64,000 nt of DNA from assembly GCF_000747525.1 (NCBI RefSeq), contig NZ_CP009278.1, positions 744,001 through 808,000 on the forward strand, in the 5' to 3' direction. How positions within the stretch are numbered: position 1 is the stretch's first letter; each line of letters begins with the position of its first letter. Positions 8,853 to 17,669 of the stretch are shown one piece after another. Origin of the DNA: Sphingobacterium sp. ML3W (lineage in GTDB: Bacteria > Bacteroidota > Bacteroidia > Sphingobacteriales > Sphingobacteriaceae). Below the pieces are notes generated by a model. It was not told the DNA's origin and ran no database searches. It was given only the letters and a program-made list of their open reading frames with translations. Both the position numbers and the translations under genes were made by a program.

Positions 8853-11800
8853 TTATGCTTCTACTAATTTTGTCCGTAATACCTGTTTGTATTCTTTTGG
8901 AAATACCTTGATAAAACTGACCTTTTTCGTTGTCCAATTTTCGAGTATATCTTGTGCAATGATGCTACTAGTCAATGAAATGTGTCTTTTTAAAAGGGCA
9001 ATGATCGCCATCTCATCTTCTTGTTCTAATGGGTCTAGGTCAATCATTTCAGTATTGCAGTTTTCTCTAAAAGTTCCTAATGGATTATATACCCATGCGA
9101 TACCACCGCTCATACCGGCGCCAAAATTACGTCCTGTCTCTCCTAATATAAGTGCTCTACCTCCTGTCATATACTCACAACCATGATCTCCAACTCCCTC
9201 TACGACTGCCGTAGCACCAGAATTACGGACCGCAAAGCGTTCACCTGCTTGTCCATTAATAAAAAGATGACCTGATGTGGCGCCAAAAAGGGCGACATTG
9301 CCGATGATAATATTTTCATGAGGTACTAATATGCTTTCGGCTTTTGGGTAAATGGCCAATTGTGCTCCAGATAACCCTTTTCCGACGTAATCGTTTGCTT
9401 CACCTTCCAGTTCGAAAGATAATCCTTTGGTCGAAAATGCTCCGAAGCTTTGTCCTGCGGACCCTTCGAATTTATAATTAATCGTGTTGTCAGGTAGCCC
9501 TACTGAGCCATATTTTTTGGATATTTCATTCGAGAGCAAGGTGCCAATAGTACGATCGGTGTTTTTGACAAGGAAAGTTCCAAAGACAGGAGTTTTGTTT
9601 TCTAAAGCCTGTTTTGCTTGTGTAAGCAATCCCCAATCTAAAATCATACCCATACCATGGTCCTGTTCTTCGGTATTGTATAGCGATTGATCGGAATCAT
9701 TAGGTTCGACATATAGGATTCCTGAAAAATCTATCTTTGAGGCTTTCCAATGATCTATGTTCTCTCTTTTTTTCAAGAACTGAGCTTTTCCTACCATTTC
9801 ATTGATGGTTCGGAATCCCAATTCAGCCATCGTTTCGCGGATTTCCTCTGCCATGAAGCGAAATAGGTTAACAATGTCTTCTGGTTTTCCCGTAAATAAT
9901 TTCCTTAATTCAGGATCTTGCGTCGCTACGCCAACAGGACAGGTGTTTAAGTGGCATTTACGCATCATGATACATCCCCCAGCAATAAGAGCTGCGGTCG
10001 AGACACCCCATTCTTCAGCACCTAATAAGGTTGCTACAACAATATCACGGCCTGTTTTTACTTGACCATCTGCTTGCAATACTATGCGGCTTCTTAGTTT
10101 GTTTTTAACTAAAGTTTGATGCGCCTCCGCTAGACCCAGTTCCCAAGGTAAACCAGCATGTTTGGTCGAACTGATGGGAGAAGCGCCTGTTCCGCCATCG
10201 AATCCTGCTATTAAGATGACGTCGGCATGTGCCTTTGCTACACCAGCGGCTATGGTACCTACACCTGCTTTGGAAACTAGCTTTACATTGATACGTGCTG
10301 CCCGATTTGCATTTTTTAGATCAAAAATTAATTGGGCTAGATCTTCAATGGAATAGATATCATGATGTGGGGGCGGGGAGATTAACCCAACACCCGGTGT
10401 GGAATGTCGTGTTTTAGCAATCCATTCGTTGACTTTAGGACCCGGGAGCTGGCCGCCTTCTCCTGGTTTGGCACCTTGAGCCATCTTAATCTGTATTTCA
10501 TCTGCTTGTGTCAAATAATTAGACGTTACGCCAAAACGTGCCGATGCCACTTGTTTGATTGCCGATCGCATAGAATCACCATTGGGTAAAGGTTGGTATC
10601 GTAATTCATCTTCACCTCCTTCTCCGGTATTTGACTTTGCTCCAATGCGGTTCATCGCGATTGCTAACGTGCTATGCGCTTCATGCGAAATGGATCCAAA
10701 AGACATCGCACCAGTTGCAAAACGTTTTAAGATCTCATTGGCAGATTCTACCTGATCCAATGGAATGGCAGTTCTATGTTTTGCGAAATCCAACAATCCT
10801 CGTAATGTAAATAGCTGTTCTTTTTGATTGTTTATTTTTTCAGCATATTTTTTATAGGTTAAATAGTCATCATTTCGACAGGCTTGTTGTAGTAAATGTA
10901 CGGTCTCTGGATTCCAAAGGTGTCCTTCGCCGCGACGTTTCCACTGATATATACCCCCTTCTGGAAGTAATGTTTTTACGGTTCTACTTTCTTTGAAATT
11001 GCTCCAATGTTTAGTCAATACTTCTTGTGCAATATCATCGAGATTTAGACCCCCAATACGTGATACGGCTCCACAAAAATACTTATCAACTACGGTTTTG
11101 TCTATTCCTAGTACTTCAAATATTTGTGCTCCATGATAAGATTGTAGGGTGGATATCCCCATTTTGGAGAATATTTTTAAGAGTCCTGCATTAACTGCTT
11201 TTACGTAGTTTTTAGAAAGTTCTGGCCAGGTCAATTCGGTATCCAATTTACCTTGTTCTTTCATGGTACGGATACTTGCTAAGGCCATGTAAGGGTTTAT
11301 TGCGGTGGCACCAAAGGCAAGTAGACATGCAAAGTGATGTACTTCCCAAGTATCTCCAGCTTCAACAACAAGTCCAACTGCTCCGCGATTACCGGTTTTA
11401 ATGAGATGGTGATGTACTGCTGATACCGCTAAAATTGATGGGATTGGTGCATGTTGCGAGTCGATTGCACGGTCAGAAAGGATCAATACCTCGAATCCAT
11501 CTTTTACCGCATCATCTGCATAGCGGCACAGTCGCTCTAAACCTGCTTCTAGTGAACCGTTTTGTCCATCTGCTCTGAAATATGCTTGTAAGGTTTTTGC
11601 TTGAAAAGCTCCTGTATCAATGGAACGTAGTTTCTCTAATTCTTTTGATGTTAGGATGGGGTGTTCAAGAGTTACACAATGACAGAATTTTTTATCTTCA
11701 ATCAATATGTTCCCAGCATTTCCAATGAATGTGGCTAAGCTCATCACTAATCTTTCGCGAATAGGATCAATGGGAGGATTTGTAACTTGTGCAAAAAACT

Positions 11801-13367
11801 GTTTAAAGTAACTTGAAAGATGTTGTGGGTGATCCGAGAGAATGGCCAATGGTACATCGGATCCCATAGACCCTGTAGGCTCATAGCCATTGATTGCCAT
11901 GGGTGTCAATATTGTTTCGAGATCTTCTCGGGAATATCCGAATGTCTGTTGGTATTTAAAAACCGATTCTTTGGATAAGTAGGTGTATGTAACTCGTGGT
12001 TCTGCTAATTCTGCTAATTTTATTTTGTAACTGTCTAACCAATTGCCATAAGGTTGTTGACGTACTAATGCTCCTTTCACTTCTTCATCGGATAAAATTT
12101 TCCCCTGCTCCATATCCACCAAGAAAATTTTCCCAGCTTGTTGTCTTCCTTTTTTAATGATTAAGGATTCGTCAATAGGAAGAGCGCCCGCCTCGGAAGC
12201 GACAATAACGCGATGGTCAGCTGTTATGGCATAGCGAAGGGGACGTAGTCCATTGCGATCTAAGGTAGCACCGATCGATTTTCCATCTGTGAAACAAAGG
12301 GCTGCGGGACCGTCCCAAGGTTCCATTAGTGTAGCATGATATTCATAAAATGCTCTTTTGAGTGGGTCCATCTGGGTATTGCCATCCCATGCTTCGGGTA
12401 CAAGCATCAACATAACGTGTGCAAGGCTTCGGCCACTATGCAATAAGAGTTCTGCAACATTATCTAAGCAGGCCGAATCCGATTGCCCATAATCTACCAC
12501 AGGTAATAAGATTTCCATTTCTTCTGGTGTAAAGTAGGGCGACGATAGTGCACGCATGCCTGCATAGAACCAATTGAGATTGCCTGTTAAGGTATTGATT
12601 TCACCATTGTGCGCTAACATCCGAAATGGTTGTGCTAATGACCAAGAAGGGAATGTATTGGTTGAAAATCTGGAGTGTACTAAGCCGAATGCTGATATTA
12701 CTCGTGGGTCTCGGAGATCTTCGAAATAGGATCCAACTTGATAGGTGGTTAGTTGACCTTTATATATAATTGTTTTGCAAGATAAGGAAGCGAAGTAAAG
12801 CGGGAGTGGGTATTCTTGGTACTGTTTGATTTTTTGGATAATCAAGCGTCTTAGGACAAATAGTTTGCGTTCAAATTCTTCAGTGTTGTGAATGGTATCG
12901 GGTCTGTCGATAAAGAATTGAACGATTTCGGGCTCTGCACTTAATGCGGTAGGTCCTATGCCAGCTCTGTTTACTGGGACTTCCCGAAACCCAAGGAACT
13001 TCATTTCTCTTTCAGTTGCTGCTTCATGAATAACTGTTCTACATATTTTATTCATTTCCGGTTCTTTGGGAAGAAAAACCATTCCAGTCCCATAATATCC
13101 GGGTTCTTTTAATTGTATACCGAGGTTAATACACTCTTCCCATAGGAACTCATGCGGTAATTGGATCATAATACCTGCTCCGTCACCACTTTCTGGGTCG
13201 CAGCCACAAGCACCGCGATGTTCCATGTTTTCTAACATGGTTAGTGCATCTTTTACCTGATTATGTGATTTTATTCCTTTAATATGCGCTACAAAACCAA
13301 CCCCACAGGCATCATGTTCAAAGCTTGGGTCGTATAGACCTTGCTGATTTTTGTTACTTTCAATCAT
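8853..13367 (-). CDS. gltB: Glutamate synthase large (alpha) subunit
   Basis: GltB hydrolyses glutamine in its N-terminal amidotransferase domain and channels ammonia to the FMN site, where 2-oxoglutarate becomes glutamate. The catalytic Cys is residue 21 in HDACGVGF, implying a 20-residue propeptide. The FMN synthase domain has SFGSISHEAH, GEGGEDE and PHHDIYSIEDL. The 3Fe-4S ligands are C1132, C1138 and C1143 (CIMMRKCHLNTC). The GXGXG domain closes the 1504-residue protein. The ATG at 13367 is chosen because AAGGAAG directly precedes it; an in-frame TTG at 13379 is an alternative. It forms an operon with gltD. Confidence 0.97.
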   Translation of the reverse strand: MIESNKNQQGLYDPSFEHDACGVGFVAHIKGIKSHNQVKDALTMLENMEHRGACGCDPESGDGAGIMIQLPHEFLWEECINLGIQLKEPGYYGTGMVFLPKEPEMNKICRTVIHEAATEREMKFLGFREVPVNRAGIGPTALSAEPEIVQFFIDRPDTIHNTEEFERKLFVLRRLIIQKIKQYQEYPLPLYFASLSCKTIIYKGQLTTYQVGSYFEDLRDPRVISAFGLVHSRFSTNTFPSWSLAQPFRMLAHNGEINTLTGNLNWFYAGMRALSSPYFTPEEMEILLPVVDYGQSDSACLDNVAELLLHSGRSLAHVMLMLVPEAWDGNTQMDPLKRAFYEYHATLMEPWDGPAALCFTDGKSIGATLDRNGLRPLRYAITADHRVIVASEAGALPIDESLIIKKGRQQAGKIFLVDMEQGKILSDEEVKGALVRQQPYGNWLDSYKIKLAELAEPRVTYTYLSKESVFKYQQTFGYSREDLETILTPMAINGYEPTGSMGSDVPLAILSDHPQHLSSYFKQFFAQVTNPPIDPIRERLVMSLATFIGNAGNILIEDKKFCHCVTLEHPILTSKELEKLRSIDTGAFQAKTLQAYFRADGQNGSLEAGLERLCRYADDAVKDGFEVLILSDRAIDSQHAPIPSILAVSAVHHHLIKTGNRGAVGLVVEAGDTWEVHHFACLLAFGATAINPYMALASIRTMKEQGKLDTELTWPELSKNYVKAVNAGLLKIFSKMGISTLQSYHGAQIFEVLGIDKTVVDKYFCGAVSRIGGLNLDDIAQEVLTKHWSNFKESRTVKTLLPEGGIYQWKRRGEGHLWNPETVHLLQQACRNDDYLTYKKYAEKINNQKEQLFTLRGLLDFAKHRTAIPLDQVESANEILKRFATGAMSFGSISHEAHSTLAIAMNRIGAKSNTGEGGEDELRYQPLPNGDSMRSAIKQVASARFGVTSNYLTQADEIQIKMAQGAKPGEGGQLPGPKVNEWIAKTRHSTPGVGLISPPPHHDIYSIEDLAQLIFDLKNANRAARINVKLVSKAGVGTIAAGVAKAHADVILIAGFDGGTGASPISSTKHAGLPWELGLAEAHQTLVKNKLRSRIVLQADGQVKTGRDIVVATLLGAEEWGVSTAALIAGGCIMMRKCHLNTCPVGVATQDPELRKLFTGKPEDIVNLFRFMAEEIRETMAELGFRTINEMVGKAQFLKKRENIDHWKASKIDFSGILYVEPNDSDQSLYNTEEQDHGMGMILDWGLLTQAKQALENKTPVFGTFLVKNTDRTIGTLLSNEISKKYGSVGLPDNTINYKFEGSAGQSFGAFSTKGLSFELEGEANDYVGKGLSGAQLAIYPKAESILVPHENIIIGNVALFGATSGHLFINGQAGERFAVRNSGATAVVEGVGDHGCEYMTGGRALILGETGRNFGAGMSGGIAWVYNPLGTFRENCNTEMIDLDPLEQEDEMAIIALLKRHISLTSSIIAQDILENWTTKKVSFIKVFPKEYKQVLRTKLVEA

Positions 13368-13741
13368 CTTCCTTTTCAATTATTACTTTGCTAATATACG
13401 AATAAAATCACTATAATATTATAGATATTATAAGTTATTTTACATTAAATTGTGTTATTTATAATTAATACTGCTTTTATTAAAGATATTGTATTTACTT
13501 GTGCTTTTGGATTTTATTTTTTTTCAATTGTACTGCCGCTGTTATTTTGGTGTTATAGGTTAAACCGTGGTCTTAAAAATTGTCTATTGCAATTGGAAAA
13601 AAATAGTGAAATATTACACCTTCTTAAGTACTGGTCCTGATAAAAGCCGTAGCAAAAGCTTATTATTATGATCGCATGATTGGTGTTCGACGTACAATCG
13701 AGCTTGCTATAGGACTTGTAGGAGCCAAGTACGGTTGTTTA

Positions 13742-13822
13742 TCGGGGTTTGTTCGGTTGTTGTTTGTCTTTTTGTCGACCCCAAGTTGAACAGCAGTCGA
13801 ATGCAAGTCGAACAAGCCCCGA
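13742..13822. repeat. Inverted repeat enclosing an 11-base tandem repeat
   Basis: The 14-base arms TCGGGGTTTGTTCG (13742-13755) and CGAACAAGCCCCGA (13809-13822) pair with one G-U. Inside and overlapping the right arm are three head-to-tail 11-mers: AGTTGAACAGC, AGTCGAATGCA and AGTCGAACAAG (13784-13816). The block is richer in G+C than its surroundings. It may be a dispersed intergenic repeat or part of an RNA; only one copy is in this window. Confidence 0.6.
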
Positions 13823-13870
13823 AGCATTGTCCTATCAGTGTCCTAGCATTCTCAGAGAGTTGTTAAGTAT

Positions 13871-13920
13871 TGTATGCACTTTCATGCACTTCTATGGACT
13901 CCTGTGGACTTTTATAGGCT
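13871..13920. repeat. Degenerate 10-base tandem repeat, five units
   Basis: In register every 10 bases: TGTATGCACT, TTCATGCACT, TCTATGGACT, CCTGTGGACT, TTTATAGGCT. The shared core is ATGnACT. The period is about one DNA helical turn, and no open frame explains it. Confidence 0.6.
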
Positions 13921-14105
13921 TATTGTCGTTCAGTGTATTCAGATCTTAAAAGGTGGATATAATTTCTTTGTTTTCTTAAAAAAGAACATTTTCAGGATAG
14001 GATAAGTTCTGCAACTTGTTTTTTCTGCTCTATATATTTGATATTCTTTCTATATCTTAGCTTTTATTATTTTCCTTATAGAAGGAAGTAGAAGACAGTT
14101 TAACC

Positions 14106-15203
14106 ATGAAGATTACTGAAATAGAAATATATCGACTAAGTATTCCAATGGAACCTTTTGTGATTGCAACAGGAACCATGGATTTTGCCCAGAATACTTT
14201 TATTCGTATCCATACGGATGCCGGTATTTTTGGCGTTGGGGAATGTTCGGCGTTTCCGATGATTGTTGGCGAAACACAGGATACTTGTCTCGTCATAGCA
14301 CGTGATTTTGCTAAAATATGGAAGGGAAAAGACCCTTTACAAATCAGTGAACGTCTAGCCGAGTTGGATCTATATATCGCTGGAAACACAACCATAAAGT
14401 CTGCATTTGATATGGCTTTATATGATATTGCTGCAAAAAATGCGGGATTACCCTTATATCAATTCTTAAAAGGTGCTCCTCGCGAAATAGTCACCGATAT
14501 TACTATAGGTATTGGTTCTCCAGAGGAAATGGCAGCTAAGGCCAAGTTGTTGTACGATGCTGGTGCTGTCATGTTGAAAGTAAAATTAGGAAAAGAAGCT
14601 AAAACAGATATTGCACGTGTTCGTGAAATTCGAAAAGCTGTTGGATTTGATATGCCTATTCGTATAGATGCCAATCAAGGGTGGTCTTATCATGATGCGG
14701 TGGAGGTTTTGCAAGGTTTGGAACCCTTTAAGATTCAATTTTGCGAACAGCCTATGCGCACTTATTTAGATCATATGCTGCCTCAACTTAGAACAGAAAC
14801 CACGGTGTTGATCATGGCCGATGAGTCTGTTTATTCGCATCACGATGCTGAGCGCCTTTGTCGTGCTGATGCTTGTGATTATTTGAATATCAAATTTTCA
14901 AAATCTGGAGGTATTCATGAAGCATTGAAAATTGCTGCAGTGGCATCTGAATTTAATATGCCATGTATGATAGGAGGGATGTTGGAAAGTCGTTTGGCAC
15001 TATCCGCTAAAGTTCATTTTGCATATGCTGTGCCAATTGTGAAATTTTATGATTTGGATACGTGTATGGTCGGCCATTTGGCAGATCCTGTTATTGGGGG
15101 TATTCAGTATAATGGTTATCGGATAAGCATTTCAGATAACCCAGGGATTGGGGCTGATATGGAACAGGAGTATTTGAATTCCTGTGAGTCTTGGATTATT
15201 TAG
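14106..15203 (+). CDS. Dipeptide epimerase (enolase superfamily, L-Ala-D/L-Glu epimerase type)
   Basis: Relatives epimerise the second residue of dipeptides such as L-Ala-D-Glu from peptidoglycan turnover. The muconate-lactonising subgroup pattern is complete: KVK motif in VMLKVKLGKEA, metal ligands in IDANQGW, FCEQPM and ADESVY, and the second catalytic Lys in NIKFSKSGG. A C-terminal DLD motif (FYDLDTCM) is the family's clamp for the substrate amino group and supports the epimerase call over other subgroup members. The exact dipeptide cannot be read; Bacteroidetes members vary. The protein has 365 residues and no signal peptide. A strong hairpin follows at 15208-15245. Confidence 0.88.
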   Translation: MKITEIEIYRLSIPMEPFVIATGTMDFAQNTFIRIHTDAGIFGVGECSAFPMIVGETQDTCLVIARDFAKIWKGKDPLQISERLAELDLYIAGNTTIKSAFDMALYDIAAKNAGLPLYQFLKGAPREIVTDITIGIGSPEEMAAKAKLLYDAGAVMLKVKLGKEAKTDIARVREIRKAVGFDMPIRIDANQGWSYHDAVEVLQGLEPFKIQFCEQPMRTYLDHMLPQLRTETTVLIMADESVYSHHDAERLCRADACDYLNIKFSKSGGIHEALKIAAVASEFNMPCMIGGMLESRLALSAKVHFAYAVPIVKFYDLDTCMVGHLADPVIGGIQYNGYRISISDNPGIGADMEQEYLNSCESWII

Positions 15204-15207
15204 TCCT

Positions 15208-15245
15208 TGCTATCATTTTTTAACATTTGTTAAAAAATGATAGCA
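15208..15245 (+). terminator. Strong hairpin after the dipeptide epimerase gene
   Basis: Perfect 17-base arms (15208-15224 and 15229-15245) enclose the loop ATTT. The stem itself has a run of six T; no T-tract follows on the plus strand, so termination efficiency is uncertain. Confidence 0.6.
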
Positions 15246-15293
15246 GAGCGTGTTGTTTGCTAGTCCTCTGGATTTAAAATAAATAATATTCAG

Positions 15294-15301
15294 TACCTTT
15301 G
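15294..15301 (+). promoter_or_regulatory. -7 box (TACCTTTG) of the deoxyhypusine-synthase-like gene
   Basis: This perfect TAnnTTTG match lies 36 bases before the ATG at 15338. The -33 element is weak. Confidence 0.5.
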
Positions 15302-15337
15302 TGACACTTATTATTGTATTAAAAGTAGCAAAATATT

Positions 15338-16318
15338 ATGAGTACACAAAAAGGTCCTATTTCTCAGTTTATTGAGGAAAATTACCTTCACTTCAATGCT
15401 GCGGCATTGGTGGATGCAGCTAAAGGTTATGAGGCTCATCTATTGGAAGGTGGTAAAATGTTAATTTCTTTAGGTGGTGCGATGAGTACTGCTGAATTGG
15501 GAATTTCTTTGGCTGAAATGATCCGTCAAGATAAGGTACAAATCATTTCATGTACAGGTGCAAACCTGGAAGAGGATGTGATGAACTTAGTGGCACACTC
15601 ACACTATAAGCGTGTCCCTAATTACCGTGACTTGACACCAGAGCAAGAAAAAGAATTATTAGATCAACATTATAATCGCGTAACAGATACTTGTATTCCT
15701 GAAGAGGAAGCTTTCCGTCGTCTACAAAAGCATTTGGAAGATGTATGGCATGCTGCTGAAGCGAAAGGTGAACGTTATTTACCGCATGAATTTTTATACC
15801 AAGTGGTTAATTCTGGTGTGTTGGAACAATACTACGAGATTGATCCTAAAAATTCTTGGATTGTTGCTGCTGCAGAGAAAAATTTGCCAATTATCTGTCC
15901 AGGATGGGAAGATTCTACAACGGGTAACATCTTTACTTCCAATGTGATAAAAGGTAAATTGAATGTTCATACTGTAAAATCGGGTATTGAATATATGATT
16001 TATTTAACGGAATGGTACCGTGCAAACTCTTCGGGTAAGGGTGTTGGTTTCTTCCAAATTGGTGGTGGTATTTCTGGTGACTTCCCTATTTGTGTTGTTC
16101 CGATGATGTACCAAGATTTAGAGTGGGAAGGTGTACCTTTCTGGTCTTACTTCTGTCAGATTTCTGATTCAACTACTTCATATGGTTCTTATTCTGGTGC
16201 TGTTCCAAATGAAAAAATCACTTGGGGTAAATTAGATATCGATACACCAAAATTTGTGGTTGAGTCCGATGCAACAATTGTTGCTCCTTTGATTTTCTCT
16301 TACATCTTGGGTAAATAA
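15338..16318 (+). CDS. Deoxyhypusine synthase family protein
   Basis: The 326-residue protein is homologous over its length to eukaryotic deoxyhypusine synthase, which moves an aminobutyl group from spermidine to a Lys of eIF5A using NAD. NAD-site segments such as MLISLGGAMSTAELG and IISCTGANLEED are present, as is the region around the catalytic Lys (AVPNEKITWGKL, compare WGK in the eukaryotic enzyme). Bacteria lack eIF5A, so the reaction must differ; bacterial homologues are often linked to polyamine metabolism, for example as homospermidine-synthase-like enzymes. A protein of unknown function follows after seven bases and is probably coexpressed. Confidence 0.9.
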   Translation: MSTQKGPISQFIEENYLHFNAAALVDAAKGYEAHLLEGGKMLISLGGAMSTAELGISLAEMIRQDKVQIISCTGANLEEDVMNLVAHSHYKRVPNYRDLTPEQEKELLDQHYNRVTDTCIPEEEAFRRLQKHLEDVWHAAEAKGERYLPHEFLYQVVNSGVLEQYYEIDPKNSWIVAAAEKNLPIICPGWEDSTTGNIFTSNVIKGKLNVHTVKSGIEYMIYLTEWYRANSSGKGVGFFQIGGGISGDFPICVVPMMYQDLEWEGVPFWSYFCQISDSTTSYGSYSGAVPNEKITWGKLDIDTPKFVVESDATIVAPLIFSYILGK

Positions 16319-16325
16319 TAAAAAT

Positions 16326-16883
16326 ATGTCGAATTTACTGACTTCTGATCCCATTGCTTTACAAGCATTTATGACCGAAACTATTTTCGCGACTTCTGAT
16401 GCTGTTGATGCTATGCTGGTTCAAGAAGAGTCTGTATCTTCATCCTTAATTCCTCAACAGGCTGCTGCTCATCCAGAACCTGTTGAGGAATTTATTTATC
16501 AAGGTGATAAAGCGCAGGGAATACTTTTTATCTTAAGATATCCTGCTTATCCTTATTTCTCTCCCGAGGCTGAGGATGCTTTTATTAAAACGATTGGTGC
16601 CTTGAAGTTAACACCGTCTGATGTTGCGGTCGTTAATTTGGCTAATGCTCATAATCCAAATGAATTTAAAAGAATCATGACATTTTTCACGCCGCAAAAG
16701 ATTATTCTTTTAGGTGTGGAACCTGAATCTTTAAAATTGCCTGCCATCGCGCATAATTCTTATATGCATGGACGTATTGCTACTGTTTTCAACACTTATA
16801 GTTTTGAAGAAATGTTTGCAGATATGACCAAGAAAAAAGCCTTTTGGTCTGAGTTTAAATCATTAATTCAGCATCAGCGCTAA
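16326..16883 (+). CDS. Unknown cytosolic protein (185 aa) downstream of the DHS-like gene
   Basis: I do not recognise this family. The N-terminal 60 residues are Ala/Ser/Glu-rich and probably flexible; the rest looks like a Rossmann-like alpha/beta domain, with hydrophobic strands GILFILRYPAYP, DVAVVNLAN and KIILLGVEP separated by helices. That strand pattern is reminiscent of the uracil-DNA-glycosylase-like fold seen in the DNA polymerase III psi subunit, but I see no decisive motif. The start is seven bases after the DHS-like stop codon and both are likely translated from one mRNA. rdgB follows after 65 bases. Confidence 0.75.
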   Translation: MSNLLTSDPIALQAFMTETIFATSDAVDAMLVQEESVSSSLIPQQAAAHPEPVEEFIYQGDKAQGILFILRYPAYPYFSPEAEDAFIKTIGALKLTPSDVAVVNLANAHNPNEFKRIMTFFTPQKIILLGVEPESLKLPAIAHNSYMHGRIATVFNTYSFEEMFADMTKKKAFWSEFKSLIQHQR

Positions 16884-16948
16884 CGTTGTTGCGCTATAAT
16901 TAGCTATTTTTCTAATATATTTATACATTTGGGTAAATTCCTATTCAG

Positions 16949-17524
16949 ATGATTGAACTTATTTTTGCGACTAATAATGCACATAAATTGGGCGAGGTGC
17001 AAGCTATTGTGGGCGAGCAATTTCTGCTTAAATCTTTGGCGGACATAGATTGCCATGATGATATCCCAGAGACTGGGGTTACTTTTCACGAAAATGCAAA
17101 GCAGAAAACAGATTTCTTGGTCAATAAATACGGATTAAATTGTTTTGGAGATGATTCTGGACTAGAGATTGATGCCTTAAACGGCGAGCCTGGTGTTTAT
17201 TCAGCACGTTACTCTGGTACTCGAGATATGCAAAAAAATATCAGTTTGGTGTTGGAGAAATTAACACATGAATCAAATCGCAATGCTCGTTTTAAGACTG
17301 TAATTTCTCTTTATTTGAATCAACAACAATATTTTTTTGAAGGAAGTATTGAAGGGAAAATTATAATGGAACTTAAAGGTACTGACGGATTTGGTTACGA
17401 CCCTATTTTTATTCCGAATGGTTTTAGTAAAACATTTGCAGAAATGACTGCGGAGGAGAAAAATAAAATTAGCCATCGCGCTATAGCGGTCAGTAAATTA
17501 GCCGAATTCTTGGGTAAATTGTAA
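16949..17524 (+). CDS. rdgB: Non-canonical purine NTP pyrophosphatase (RdgB/HAM1)
   Basis: RdgB hydrolyses dITP, ITP and XTP to monophosphates and so keeps deaminated purines out of DNA and RNA. The family motifs are clear: the N-terminal FATNNAHKLGE, the substrate region DDSGLEIDAL and PGVYSARYSG, the TDGFGYDPIF loop and the C-terminal SHRAIA. At 191 residues it has the usual length. No signal peptide. It lies 65 bases after the unknown 185-aa protein gene and may share its transcript. Confidence 0.97.
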   Translation: MIELIFATNNAHKLGEVQAIVGEQFLLKSLADIDCHDDIPETGVTFHENAKQKTDFLVNKYGLNCFGDDSGLEIDALNGEPGVYSARYSGTRDMQKNISLVLEKLTHESNRNARFKTVISLYLNQQQYFFEGSIEGKIIMELKGTDGFGYDPIFIPNGFSKTFAEMTAEEKNKISHRAIAVSKLAEFLGKL

Positions 17525-17594
17525 GGGGTTTCAAATCTACTATTTTAAACTTTACGTCCTTCTTGGTTTTATAAAAGTTTTTTAAGTTAACGGC

Positions 17595-17607
17595 ACCATA
17601 GTATGGT
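17595..17607. promoter_or_regulatory. Palindrome ACCATAGTATGGT upstream of the AraC gene
   Basis: This perfect 6+1+6 palindrome lies 63 bases before the regulator's ATG. It could be an operator, but AraC proteins more often bind direct repeats, so the role is uncertain. Confidence 0.3.
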
Positions 17608-17669
17608 CAACAATTTAATGTGCTTTCATTAGCATTATTCTTAGGTATTCTAAACCACATGGACAAATT

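Larger units (their letters stand above)
13368..14105. other. 738-bp interval without a convincing gene
   Basis: This interval lies between the divergent gltB and the dipeptide epimerase gene. The first third is very A+T-rich and contains only a short hydrophobic reading frame (13452-13640) that I do not accept as a gene. The middle (13742-13822) has a long-loop inverted repeat enclosing three 11-base units. A second block (13871-13920) has five 10-base units. Both are listed separately. The last 130 bases are T-rich leader sequence for the epimerase gene. Confidence 0.6.

Noticed and set aside
13367..13379. TTG start four codons before the chosen gltB ATG
   Set aside because: AAGGAAG immediately precedes the ATG, and the ATG gives a sensible propeptide of 20 residues.
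13452..13640. Hydrophobic 62-codon frame in the gltB upstream interval
   Set aside because: A+T-rich sequence gives such frames by chance; no start signal, no family resemblance.
13742..13920. Repeat blocks as a CRISPR array
   Set aside because: Units of 10-11 bases without spacers and no cas genes.
13749..13949. 66-codon frame across the repeat blocks
   Set aside because: The 10- and 11-base repeats produce it; composition is not protein-like.
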